Position numbers and translations under genes: made by a program. Positions 1 to 9,896 of a stretch of DNA of 33,554 bases are shown here, one piece after another; the stretch's first letter is position 1; each line of letters opens with the position of its first letter. Source of the stretch: Ancylobacter novellus (GTDB taxonomy: Bacteria; Pseudomonadota; Alphaproteobacteria; Rhizobiales; Xanthobacteraceae); assembly GCA_003241485.1 (NCBI GenBank), contig QFQD01000051.1:1-33554 (forward strand), read 5' to 3'. The notes under the pieces are model-generated. The model was not told the DNA's origin. It was given only the letters and a program-made list of their open reading frames with translations, and made no database searches.

Positions 1-3000
1 TGAAGGAGGCCGTGGTGGCCAGTGTGCCGCCGGCCATCGTCAGCCCGCCGGCCGCGTTGCCCAGATTGGCGTCGGAGGAGATCTGAAGCGTGCCCGATCT
101 GAGGGCGGTGCCGCCGCTATAGGTGTTGGTTCCCGACAGGATGAGCGTGCCGCCGGAGCCCTTGGCGAGCGATCCCGTCCCCGAGAGGGTGCCGCTGAGG
201 GTGAGCGTGCCAGCCCCTGTGATGGCCACCGTATTGCTGCCCGACAGCGACACCGTGCGGGCGGAGGTGAACGTGCTGTTGCCGGTATTGAGCGTCCCGT
301 TGGCCAGGGTGAGGCTGCCCGCGGCGGCGCCGAGATTGCCGTCGGACGAAATAATGAGCGTCCCGCCCGAAACCGTGGTGCCACCCTGATAGGTGTTGGT
401 GCCCGAGAGGGTGAGCCGCCCCGTACCCGTCAAGGTCAGGCTGCCGGTACCGGAGATCACGCCGGAGAGCGTCAGCCCGGTGTTGTTGGACGGCGTGAGC
501 GTTCCGCTGCCGGTCAGGGTCACGGCGCGGGCGGAGGTGATGTTGGCTGTGGTGGCGAGCGTGCCGCCCGAGAGGGTGAGCCCACCCGAGCTGCCGCCGA
601 GATTGGCGTCGGACGCCACCTGCAGCGTGCCGGCCGAGACGGTGGTGCCGCCCTCATACGTGTTGGTGCCGGAGAGCACGAGCGTGCCGGCGCCGGCCAT
701 GGAGAGGGCGTCCCCGGACACGACGCCCGACAGGGTGAGCGTGGTGCCCGTCGCCGGGGCGAAGGTGCCGGTCCCGGTGAGAGTGACCGCACGGGCCGAG
801 GTGAAGGAGGCGGTCGTCGCCAGCGTGCCGCCCGATAGCGTCAGTCCGCCCGAGGCGTCGCCCAGCGCACCGTCTGCGGCCGCCTGCAGCGTGCCGGCGG
901 TGACGAAGGTGCCGCCCCCATACGTGTTGGTGCCGGAGAGCACGAGCGTGCCGGCGCCGGCAATGGAGAGGGCGTCCCCGGACACGACGCCCGACAGGGT
1001 GAGGGTGGTGCTCGCCGCCGTGCTGACCGTACCGGTGCCGGAGAGGGTGACCGCGCGGGCCGAGGTGAAGGACGCGCTGGTGGCCAGCGTGCTGCCGGCG
1101 AGGGTGAGGCCGCCGGAGGCGTCGCCGAGCGCGCCGTCGGCGCCGACCTGCAGCGTGCCGGCGGTGACGAAGGTGCCGCCAGTATAGGTGTTGCCGGCAA
1201 AGCCGAGCGTCAGCGTGCCCGTGCCGGCCTGCGTGACCGAGCCCTGGCCGGACACTTCGCCCGCGAAGGTGAGATCGTCGGACCGGTTGAAGACCAGCGC
1301 CGTGTCCACGCTCACATCCCCGGCGAGGCTGCCGGATGTGCCGCCATTGCCGACCTGAAGCGTGCCGCCGGAGATGCTGGTCCCGCCGCTGTGGCTGTCC
1401 TCGCCGGTCAGGATGAGCGTGCCGTCGCCGGTCTTGGAATAGGCGCCGCTGCCGGAGATGGCGCCGGACAGGGTCAGGGTGCGGCTCGGATCGACATTGA
1501 TGGCGCTGCTGCCGGTCACCGAGACCGTGCGGGCGGAGGTGATGTCCGCGATGACGGCCAGCGTGCCGCCGGCGAGGGTGAGGCCGCCCGCCGCATCACC
1601 CAGATTGGCATCGGCCGAAATCTGCAGAAGGCCATCCGAAAGGATGGTGCCGCCGGTATAGGTGTTGGTGCCCGAGAGGACGAGCGTGCCCGCGCCCGCC
1701 ATGGTGAGGCTGCCGGCACCGGAGATCACGCCGGAGAGCGTCAGCCCGGTGTTCGCAGACGGCGTGAGCGTTCCGCTGCCGGACAGGGTCACGGCGCGGG
1801 CGGAGGTGATGTTGGCTGTGGTGGCCAGCGTGCCGCCGGAGAGGGTGAGGGTTGCCGTGCCGCCGAGATTGGTGTCGGCGGCAATCTGCAGCGTGCCGGA
1901 GGCGACGTTGGTGCCACCGTTATAGGTGTTCGTGCCGGACAGGATGAGGGTGCCCGCACCCCTCACAGTGAGCGCGCCGCTGCCGGAGAGGACGCCGGAG
2001 AGGGTCAGCGTCGTGTCGGTGGCCGGGGCCAACGTTCCGTTGGAAGTGAGGGTCATGGACCGGGCGGACGAGAAGGTGGCCGCGCTCGCCAGTGTGCCAT
2101 TACTGAGGGTGAGGGTGCCCGCGACATCGCCGAGATTGGCGTCGGCGCCGACCTGCAGCGTTCCCCCGGTAACCGTGGTGCCGCCGGTATAGGTGTTGGT
2201 GCCGGAGAGAACGAGCGTGCCGGCGCCTGACTTCGTGAGCCGCCCGCTGCCGGAGACGACGCCTGACAAGGTCAGCGTGGTGCTCGCCGCCGTATTGACG
2301 GTGCCGTTGCTGTTCAGGGCGAAGTTGCGCGCGGAGCTGAAAGTGCCCGTCGTGGTCAAAGTGCCGCTGGTGAAGGTGAGGCCGCCGGCTGCATCGCCCA
2401 GATTGGCGTCGGACGAAATCTGCAACGTGCCGGCGGAGATGGTGGTGCCGCCGGAATAGGTATTGGTGCCGGACAGGATCAGCGTAGCAGTGCCACTCTT
2501 GGTCAGCGCTCCGGTACCCGAGATGGTGCCCGAGATTGTGGCCGTGGCGTTGATGGAAAGGGTGGCGTTGCCGTTCAGGGCGATCGTGCGGGCGACCGTC
2601 GTGGCGTTCTGCACGTTTAGAGTGGTGCCGCCGGAAAGCGTGACGCCGCCGGTCGTCGCGCCGAGCGAGGCATCGGTCCCTATCATCAGCGTGCCGGCCG
2701 TCACGATCGTGCCGCCCGAATAGGTATTGCTTCCCGAAAGGGTGAGCGTGCCGGCGCCGGTCTTGGTGAGACTGCCGGTGCCCGACACGACCCCTGACAG
2801 GGTCAGCGAGGTGCTGGTGCTCGGGGTGAAGGTCGCGTTGCCGCTCAGCAGGACCGTCCGGGACGTGTTGATGGTTGCCGTCGTCGCCAGCGCGCCGCCG
2901 GTGAAGGTGATCCCGCCCGACGCGTTGCCGAGATTGCCGTTGTTGGCGATCTGCAACGTGCCCGCCGAGATCGTGGTTCCGCCGGTATAGGTGTTGCCGG

Positions 3001-3300
3001 TGTTTGACAGGACAAGCGTGCCCGCACCGGACTGGGTGAGCCTGCCAGTTCCGGAGATGACACCGGACAGGGTGAGCGTCGTGCCCGTGGCGGGGGCGAG
3101 GGTGCCAGCGCCGGTAAGGGCGACGGCGCGCGCGGACGTGAAGGTCGCGGACGTCGCCAGCGTGCCGCCTTTGAAGGTGAGGCCGCCGGTGCCGCCCAGA
3201 TTGTTATCGGCGCCGACCTGCAGCGTACCGGCGGAAATTGTGGTGCCGCCGGTATAGGTGTTGGTGCCGGAGAGGATCAGCGTGCCGAGATCGCTCTTTT
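1..3300 (-). repeat. Beta-strand repeat array B in the adhesin gene
   Basis: Tandem coding repeats, most 264-270 bp long. Using the Tyr codon of the NTY motif as the mark, copies fall at 121, 391, 658, 922, 1186, 1660, 1924, 2191, 2458, 2722, 2989 and 3256. The gap between 1186 and 1660 holds a variant unit with the LQVGNGGTSG and LVFNRSDDLTF motifs common in autotransporter passengers. Spacing is always a multiple of three, so unit gain or loss keeps the frame. Confidence 0.85.
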
Positions 3301-6300
3301 CCAATCCCACCGTGCCGTCAAGGACACTTGAGATGGTCGCGCTCGTGCTCGCGCCGGGCACGGTGCCGTTGCCGACGCGGATGAGGGTGGGCACGGAGCC
3401 GGCCAGCGTGAGCGTGCCGCCCGAGACGGTATAGCCGGTGGTCGCGAACTGCATGCCGGTGGCGCTGACGCTGCCGGACGTGCTGTCCACCGTCACTGTG
3501 CCGGCGGTGCCCGCAAAGACCGCGAAGCCACTGTTCCAGCTGGATGCCGTGGTGCCGGAACTATCGACCCAGTTTGTGGTGCTGTCTGCCGCCCAGGTGC
3601 CGCTGCCGCCCTCGATCGTGCCCGAGGCGGTCGTCGTGCTGCCGTTCCAGAACAGCGTCGACGTGGTTCCGCCGCTGAAGACTAGGTTCACCTGCCCCGC
3701 GACAGACGTCTGCACCGCGGCGGTATAGCCACCCGATAGAGCCGTCACATCGAGGCCGTTGTCGGTGAGGCTGCCGGAATAGCTGATGAGGGTGTAGAGG
3801 CCGTTGCCGAAGCCCGCGCCCTGCGTCACGTTCACCGTGCCGTCCAGCGTCAGGTCGCCATTCACCGTGAACACGTTGCCGGCATAGGTGTTGCCGAGCG
3901 TGACGTCGACATTGGAGCCGGAGCTGAGCTGCAGCCCGCCCATGGTGAGGCCGCTACCCTGTACGCCGACGAGGGTAGCGCCCGAGGCCAACTGCACCGT
4001 GCCTGCCACGCTGCCGGTGCCGGAGAGGGTGCCCGCCGAGACCGTCACGCCGCCGGCAATGCTCCCGGTCACCGCCAGCGTGCCGGCGGAAACCGTGGTG
4101 CCGCCGGAATAGGTGTTGGCGCCGGAGAGGGTGAGCGTGCCGCTGCTGGTCTTGGCGAGGCTGCCTGTGCCGGAGAGGACGCCGGACAGTGTCAGGGCGG
4201 TGCTGGTGGACGTATCGAACGCGTTGGCGCCCGTGAGCGTCACGGCCCGGGCGGAAGTGAAGCTGCCGAACGTGGCCAGCGTGCCACCGGAGAGGGCGAG
4301 GCCGCCGGAGGCGTTTCCGAGCGCGCTGTCGGCTGCGACCCTCAGGGTGCCGCCGGAAACAGTGGTGCCGCCGGAATAGCTGTTGCTCCCGGTGAGGGTC
4401 AGGGTGCCCGTGCCGGTCTTTACCAGCGCGCCGGCGCCGGACACCACCCCGGAGATGCTGAACGTCGTGTCGCTGTCGTCCGTGTCTTTGGCCGTGTCGA
4501 TCGTGCCTGTGCTGGTCAGGACCACGCTGCGGGTGCTGCTTATGTTGCGCGCGGTCGTCAGCGTGCCACCGTTGAAGGTGATGCTGCCGCCGCTACCGCC
4601 GAGATTGGCGTCGGCGCGGATCAGCACCGTACCCGCTGAAATCGTCGTGCCGTTTGTATAGGTATTGGTGCCGGAGAGGACGAGCGTGCCGGCACCGGTC
4701 TTGGTGAGGCTGCGGCTGGTGCCGCTGATAACGTTCGTCAGGGTCAGCGTGGTGCCATCGGCCGTGTCGATGGTGCCGTTGCTGCTCAGCGTGATCGAGC
4801 GGGCCGAACTGAAGGTGGCCGTCGTCTCCAGCGAGCCGCCCGCGAAAGTGATCGCGCCCGACACATCGCCCAGATTGGCGTCTGCGGAGATCTGCAGCGG
4901 GCCGGCCGAAATCCTGGTGCCGCCAGTATAGGTGTTGGTGCCGGAGAGGATCAGGCGGCCGGAGCCGGATTTGGTGAGGCCACCGGTCCCGGAAATCGTG
5001 CCGGACAGGCTCAGCGCGCCGTTGGCCTGGTTGAGGGTGCCGCCTCCGTTCAACGCGATGGAGCGGGCGCTGGTGAAGTTGGTGGCAGAGAGCGTGCCGC
5101 CAGAGAGCGTGATGCCGCCGGCTTCATCGCCCAGATTGGCATCGGACGTAACCAGCAGCGTGCCGGCGGAGACCGTGGTGCCGCCGGAATAGGTGTTGGC
5201 GCCGGACAGGGTGAGCGTCCCGGTGCCGGTCTTTTCCAGCGCGCCGCTGCCCGACACAACTCCCGCGAGCGTGGCGTTGAAGCCGTTGGTGTTGATCGTC
5301 CCGGTCTTTCCCGAGGCGATCGTCATCGCGCTGGAGGTGGTCAGCGCCGAGCCGACCTTCAGCGTGCCGCCGCCGAAGCTGAACGTGCCGGTACCGCGAA
5401 TGCCGTCGGTGCCGCCGACGGTGAAGGTGCCGCCATCCAGGTTGAAGGTGCCGGCGCCCGAACCGAAGGAGAGATAGCTGCCGCTCGACAGGGTGAGGGC
5501 GCCGCCGGTCAGGTTGACCGTGCCGGTCGATCCCGCGACGCTGGCAAGAGTGAGCGAGGCCGCCACAGTGGCGGCGCCGCCAGAGATGTTGAAGGTGCCG
5601 GTGCCCCCCGATGCGGCGCCGAAGATCAGCTGGGCCGAGCCACCGACATTCTGCACCGAGAGCGTGCCGGCGGAGAGGTTGTAGGTGCCCGAGCCGCCGG
5701 TGCCATAATTGCCGACATCGCTGCCGAACAGGATGGGGTTCGCCGTCCCCAGCGTGACGACGGAGCCCGCGCCAGTCTGATTGATGGTGCCGGTCGACAT
5801 GCTGTCGCCGACATAGATATTGCTGTCGGCGAAGCTGCCGGACGTGATCTTGAACTGGGCGTTGTCCGAAATGTTGAGCGTGCCGGTCGCCGCCGTGCCG
5901 CTCGACGTGTTGTCGGAGGTGTAGGCGCCGAGAGAAAGGCCTACGCCGCCCATGGAGGCATCGAAACTCGAACTCCCCGAGAGCGAATAGGTGCCCGTGC
6001 CGCCGCGATTGCCGATTTCGAGGCTGCCCGCGCTGCTGAAGCGCACCACGCCGCCGGACTGGTCGAACACACCCGTCACGCCAGCGCCGCGGCCGATGGC
6101 GAGGCCGCCATAGTTCAGGCTGCCGGCATTGGCCGAATAGAGCAGCTGGCCACCTGTCATGTTGACAGTGCCGGAGCCACCGGTCGTGTTGGTGGAGCCC
6201 CCGCCGACCCAGATGCGGCCGATCGACGTTCCCGGCGCGGTGCTGGAATCCGCGAGATTTACCTGGAGCGTGCCGCCGGAGATGTTCAGCGTGCCGGTGC

Positions 6301-6688
6301 CGCCATTGCCGATCTCGATGCGGCCGGCGCTCGTGCCGCTGGTCGTGTTGAGGGTGAGGGTCGAGGCGCTGCTCAGCGTCAGGAGCGAGTCGCCGTCGGC
6401 GTTGCCGATGATGAACGGCGAGGTATTGAAGATCAGCTGCAGCGAGGTCGCGTTGCCGGGAAGAGTCCAGTCCGGTTCGGCAACAAAGACGCCGCCCCCC
6501 TGGGCGGTGATGGTGTCGGGCTGGCCGGCAGCGATGGCCGCGTTGACCGCCGCGGTGAAATCAGCCTGATTCGTAACGGTAACGCTATCGGCGCTGGCCA
6601 CGCCCGGGCTGGCGACCTGCGCGAGCACGGACAAAGCGGCAGCTCCCGCATATAGCCGCGCTGCGCGTGCTTTCAATAAGCCAGCCAA
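1..6688 (-). CDS. Giant autotransporter-type adhesin with beta-strand repeats (3' end outside window)
   Basis: The minus strand stays open in one frame from 6688 to the window edge, giving at least 2229 residues. I checked that repeats at 391, 1660 and 5191 share the frame of the start. An in-frame TAA (6709-6707) precedes the gene. The only nearby start is TTG at 6688, with a GGGGAA ribosome site at 6699-6694; a second TTG lies at codon 5. Residues 1-33 form a signal peptide (MAGLLKARAARLY, a hydrophobic stretch, then ASA before Asp34). Residues 34-480 are Gly/Thr/Ser-rich strands of the GTGTxNxSGG type. Residues 480-865 and 1130-2229 are autotransporter-associated beta repeats (LTLSGTNTYTGGT, about 88-90 residues each). 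Residues about 887-1090 are a different module. Known relatives form secreted beta-helix passengers with a C-terminal outer-membrane barrel. That barrel would lie to the left of the window, so surface display is inferred. The ligand is unknown. Confidence 0.88.
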   Translation of the reverse strand, partial: MAGLLKARAARLYAGAAALSVLAQVASPGVASADSVTVTNQADFTAAVNAAIAAGQPDTITAQGGGVFVAEPDWTLPGNATSLQLIFNTSPFIIGNADGDSLLTLSSASTLTLNTTSGTSAGRIEIGNGGTGTLNISGGTLQVNLADSSTAPGTSIGRIWVGGGSTNTTGGSGTVNMTGGQLLYSANAGSLNYGGLAIGRGAGVTGVFDQSGGVVRFSSAGSLEIGNRGGTGTYSLSGSSSFDASMGGVGLSLGAYTSDNTSSGTAATGTLNISDNAQFKITSGSFADSNIYVGDSMSTGTINQTGAGSVVTLGTANPILFGSDVGNYGTGGSGTYNLSAGTLSVQNVGGSAQLIFGAASGGTGTFNISGGAATVAASLTLASVAGSTGTVNLTGGALTLSSGSYLSFGSGAGTFNLDGGTFTVGGTDGIRGTGTFSFGGGTLKVGSALTTSSAMTIASGKTGTINTNGFNATLAGVVSGSGALEKTGTGTLTLSGANTYSGGTTVSAGTLLVTSDANLGDEAGGITLSGGTLSATNFTSARSIALNGGGTLNQANGALSLSGTISGTGGLTKSGSGRLILSGTNTYTGGTRISAGPLQISADANLGDVSGAITFAGGSLETTATFSSARSITLSSNGTIDTADGTTLTLTNVISGTSRSLTKTGAGTLVLSGTNTYTNGTTISAGTVLIRADANLGGSGGSITFNGGTLTTARNISSTRSVVLTSTGTIDTAKDTDDSDTTFSISGVVSGAGALVKTGTGTLTLTGSNSYSGGTTVSGGTLRVAADSALGNASGGLALSGGTLATFGSFTSARAVTLTGANAFDTSTSTALTLSGVLSGTGSLAKTSSGTLTLSGANTYSGGTTVSAGTLAVTGSIAGGVTVSAGTLSGTGSVAGTVQLASGATLVGVQGSGLTMGGLQLSSGSNVDVTLGNTYAGNVFTVNGDLTLDGTVNVTQGAGFGNGLYTLISYSGSLTDNGLDVTALSGGYTAAVQTSVAGQVNLVFSGGTTSTLFWNGSTTTASGTIEGGSGTWAADSTTNWVDSSGTTASSWNSGFAVFAGTAGTVTVDSTSGSVSATGMQFATTGYTVSGGTLTLAGSVPTLIRVGNGTVPGASTSATISSVLDGTVGLEKSDLGTLILSGTNTYTGGTTISAGTLQVGADNNLGGTGGLTFKGGTLATSATFTSARAVALTGAGTLAPATGTTLTLSGVISGTGRLTQSGAGTLVLSNTGNTYTGGTTISAGTLQIANNGNLGNASGGITFTGGALATTATINTSRTVLLSGNATFTPSTSTSLTLSGVVSGTGSLTKTGAGTLTLSGSNTYSGGTIVTAGTLMIGTDASLGATTGGVTLSGGTTLNVQNATTVARTIALNGNATLSINATATISGTISGTGALTKSGTATLILSGTNTYSGGTTISAGTLQISSDANLGDAAGGLTFTSGTLTTTGTFSSARNFALNSNGTVNTAASTTLTLSGVVSGSGRLTKSGAGTLVLSGTNTYTGGTTVTGGTLQVGADANLGDVAGTLTLSNGTLASAATFSSARSMTLTSNGTLAPATDTTLTLSGVLSGSGALTVRGAGTLILSGTNTYNGGTNVASGTLQIAADTNLGGTATLTLSGGTLATTANITSARAVTLSGSGTLTPSANTGLTLSGVISGAGSLTMAGAGTLVLSGTNTYTGGTILSDGLLQISADANLGDAAGGLTLAGGTLAVIADITSARTVSVTGSSAINVDPSRTLTLSGAISGSGAYSKTGDGTLILTGEDSHSGGTSISGGTLQVGNGGTSGSLAGDVSVDTALVFNRSDDLTFAGEVSGQGSVTQAGTGTLTLGFAGNTYTGGTFVTAGTLQVGADGALGDASGGLTLAGSTLATSASFTSARAVTLSGTGTVSTAASTTLTLSGVVSGDALSIAGAGTLVLSGTNTYGGGTFVTAGTLQAAADGALGDASGGLTLSGGTLATTASFTSARAVTLTGTGTFAPATGTTLTLSGVVSGDALSMAGAGTLVLSGTNTYEGGTTVSAGTLQVASDANLGGSSGGLTLSGGTLATTANITSARAVTLTGSGTLTPSNNTGLTLSGVISGTGSLTLTGTGRLTLSGTNTYQGGTTVSGGTLIISSDGNLGAAAGSLTLANGTLNTGNSTFTSARTVSLSGSNTVAITGAGTLTLSGTLSGTGSLAKGSGGTLILSGTNTYSGGTALRSGTLQISSDANLGNAAGGLTMAGGTLATTASF
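4090..5260 (-). repeat. Beta-strand repeat array A in the adhesin gene
   Basis: A second, shorter array of the same repeat family. The marker Tyr codons are at 4111, 4378, 4660, 4930 and 5191, with spacing of 261-282 bp. It is separated from array B by about 800 bp of unrelated module sequence. Confidence 0.8.
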
Positions 6689-7022
6689 ACCACTTCCCCG
6701 TAACGCTTATCGGCTCCCTGCACAGAACCGAATGTCTCCGGGGCAGCGCTTAGTCAGGTACCGTTTCTATCTATCGGGTTGGTGACGCGCAACGAACCAA
6801 GGCGGAATTGGGGTGTCGATTTTTGTGTGTTTCCCGTCTGATCAGCAGATGCAACGGCCCTGCGCTGGCGGCCGGCGCGGTCTCGACGGTAGCTGGGTCT
6901 TTTCGCGCCGGGGCGTATGTCCAACAGGCTGCGCCTTGGCGGTGTTCTGGCCGTCGCCCCCCGCTCTTGGCACCTCTCATCTGACGCGGCCGACGGGCGG
7001 GATTCTCTCCGGCGCTCCCTGG

Positions 7023-7130
7023 GTCGCCGACGAACTTGATGGTCAGCGTGTCCGTGCCGGGGATGAGTAAGTCGCTGGCGCGGTACCGGTCGCCGAAGGC
7101 GTGACGGCCGACGATGAACGGCCGTCCGGC
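7023..7130 (-). pseudogene. Fragment of isocitrate dehydrogenase (icd remnant)
   Basis: About 36 codons read GRPFIVGRHAFGDRYRASD, then LLIPGTDTLTIKFVGD. This matches the signature of NADP-dependent isocitrate dehydrogenase, whose usual forms are GRHAFGDQYRATDF followed by a KLTIKFVGDDG-like strand. The rest of the enzyme (over 400 residues) is absent on both sides. The flanking codons in the same open frame (7289-6771) look unrelated. It is therefore a gene scrap and not a working enzyme. The family match is from memory of the motif. Confidence 0.65.
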
Positions 7131-7323
7131 ACGCCGCATCTGCCAAGGCCATGTCCGCCATCCCTGCCAACTGCTGGGATCATGAGAACAGAGACCGCAG
7201 GCCAACAAATTCGCGGGATGGGGTGGCTCTGGCTGCCCTGGCTTGGACAGCGAGCTGAGGCTGGAGATAAAATGATCCAGCAAATTCAAGGGTTAGGAGA
7301 GTGCTTTGGGGAAGATCGAGCCG

Positions 7324-7337
7324 CCCCGGAAACGGGG
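7324..7337 (-). terminator. Small hairpin just past tRNA-Asn
   Basis: CCCCG and CGGGG pair around a four-base loop a few bases beyond the encoded CCA of tRNA-Asn. No T-run follows, so a role as terminator or as a 3'-processing boundary is only suggested. Confidence 0.3.
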
Positions 7338-7342
7338 GAGAG

Positions 7343-7418
7343 TGGCTCCCTGAGCAGGACTCGAACCTGCGACCATTCGATTAACAGTCGAACGCTCTAC
7401 CAACTGAGCTATCAGGGA
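7343..7418 (-). tRNA. tRNA-Asn (anticodon GTT)
   Basis: A 76-nt cloverleaf read on the minus strand. The acceptor stem TCCCTGA pairs with TCAGGGA, followed by discriminator G and an encoded CCA. The D arm contains AGCTCAGTTGGTAGAGC, the anticodon loop is CTGTTAA (GTT, Asn), and the T arm contains GGTTCGAGTCC. Its 3' end points towards the gene-free stretch and the adhesin, the side on which tRNA-targeting elements usually insert. Confidence 0.97.
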
Positions 7419-7425
7419 CCGGAGG

Positions 7426-7443
7426 CGCCGAAGCACCTCGGCG
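7426..7443 (-). terminator. Hairpin between the ABC exporter and tRNA-Asn
   Basis: CGCCGA and TCGGCG pair around a six-base loop, 67 bp past the exporter stop codon and just before tRNA-Asn. No T-tract follows. It is a possible weak terminator for the exporter gene. Confidence 0.3.
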
Positions 7444-7510
7444 ATATAGCAACGCGTTTCCGGTTTGTGAAGTCAGAACCGCGCGCCATCGACCGGGCAT
7501 GTGGATATCC

Positions 7511-9310
<1,800 letters not shown>

Positions 9311-9478
9311 CAGTAATTCCTTTGAACCGGGTAGGCCGTCGAGGGAGCGGCGCTTTGCCCGTGCGCTTGCCTGCGTTCACGGCGGCGATTTCATCAACGA
9401 CGATCGGCCGGAGTTGTCAAACGTCGCCAGGGTCGAGCCGCATCGAAGTGCGCCAGCTGTATCCGAAGCGACACGCGC

Positions 9479-9508
9479 CGCCGGAGCCGATGATCCGACA
9501 CTCCGGCG
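9479..9508 (-). terminator. Hairpin just past tRNA-Cys
   Basis: CGCCGGAG and CTCCGGCG form an eight-pair stem with a 14-base loop, beginning 15 bp beyond the tRNA 3' end. No T-run is present. It may end the tRNA-Cys transcript. Confidence 0.35.
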
Positions 9509-9522
9509 ACGCGTGTGTGAAC

Positions 9523-9596
9523 TGGAGGCCACGGAGGGAATCGAACCCCCGTACGCGGATTTGCAGTCCGCTGCGTAACCACTCCGCCACGTGGCC
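9523..9596 (-). tRNA. tRNA-Cys (anticodon GCA)
   Basis: A 74-nt cloverleaf on the minus strand. GGCCACG pairs with CGTGGCC, followed by discriminator T and an encoded CCA. The anticodon loop is CTGCAAA (GCA, Cys), and the T arm holds GGTTCGATTCC. Confidence 0.97.
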
Positions 9597-9896
9597 GATC
9601 CGGGAGGGAGGCGATGCGCTCCTGCCCGAAGGACCGGGGCGCCTCATAACAGAGCCTTCCGGGATCGGCAACGGAGGTTGCGCGGCCATCCACCGCGGCA
9701 GGCGGCCGTTTCCCCACGGAAAGGCCGTATCCGCCGCGTCGCCATGCGGCGATACGGCTTGGGATTATGTCGACGCGCCCCGCATGACGAGGCTTGCATT
9801 GCGCGCGCCCGTGCCGCAATTCTGCTGCGGATTTCCGCGCGGCCGCGTCCGGTACTTCTCCGGTACGGCGGCCCCCCGTTTCGAGGTTGCCTCCGA
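9597..9896. other. Intergenic region between tRNA-Cys and the methyltransferase-like gene
   Basis: Divergent promoter space for tRNA-Cys (minus) and the next gene (plus). Apart from the strong hairpin at 9722-9760 and a short direct repeat CCGGTAC near 9850-9875, I see nothing. An open frame covers much of it in phase with the downstream gene, but it resembles no protein. Confidence 0.5.
9722..9760. other. Strong inverted repeat (15-pair hairpin)
   Basis: AGGCCGTAT and CGCCGC on the left pair with GCGGCG and ATACGGCTT on the right, with one bulged C and an eight-base loop. There is one G-T pair. No T-tract follows on either strand, so it is not a clear terminator. It may be an RNA structure in the leader of the next gene or part of a small repeat element. 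Confidence 0.5.

Larger units (their letters stand above)
6689..7342. other. Gene-free stretch between the adhesin and tRNA-Asn
   Basis: About 650 bp without an intact gene. Open frames on both strands lack family resemblance, apart from the icd remnant described separately. The adhesin promoter should lie at the left end, but I see no convincing -35/-10 pair. The segment around 7260-7320 is more AT-rich than its surroundings. This could be the decayed edge of an inserted region, but no integrase or insertion sequence is recognisable. Confidence 0.6.

Noticed and set aside
1391..2230. Plus-strand frame of 279 codons rich in Gly, Ala and Arg
   Set aside because: It lies opposite the adhesin repeats, has no family resemblance, and its periodicity follows the minus-strand gene.
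1..3300. CRISPR-like regular spacing of repeats
   Set aside because: The period is about 267 bp, the whole unit is coding and in frame, and the copies diverge along their length. There are no short identical repeats with unique spacers.
123..5477. Regular series of plus-strand open frames of about 88 codons across the left region
   Set aside because: They are antisense shadows of the adhesin repeats. Each one ends at the TAG formed opposite the NTY codons of the minus-strand repeat.
6771..7289. Minus-strand frame of 172 codons as a possible gene
   Set aside because: Only about 36 codons resemble a protein (icd). The rest has no resemblance and there is no ribosome site, so I list only the remnant.
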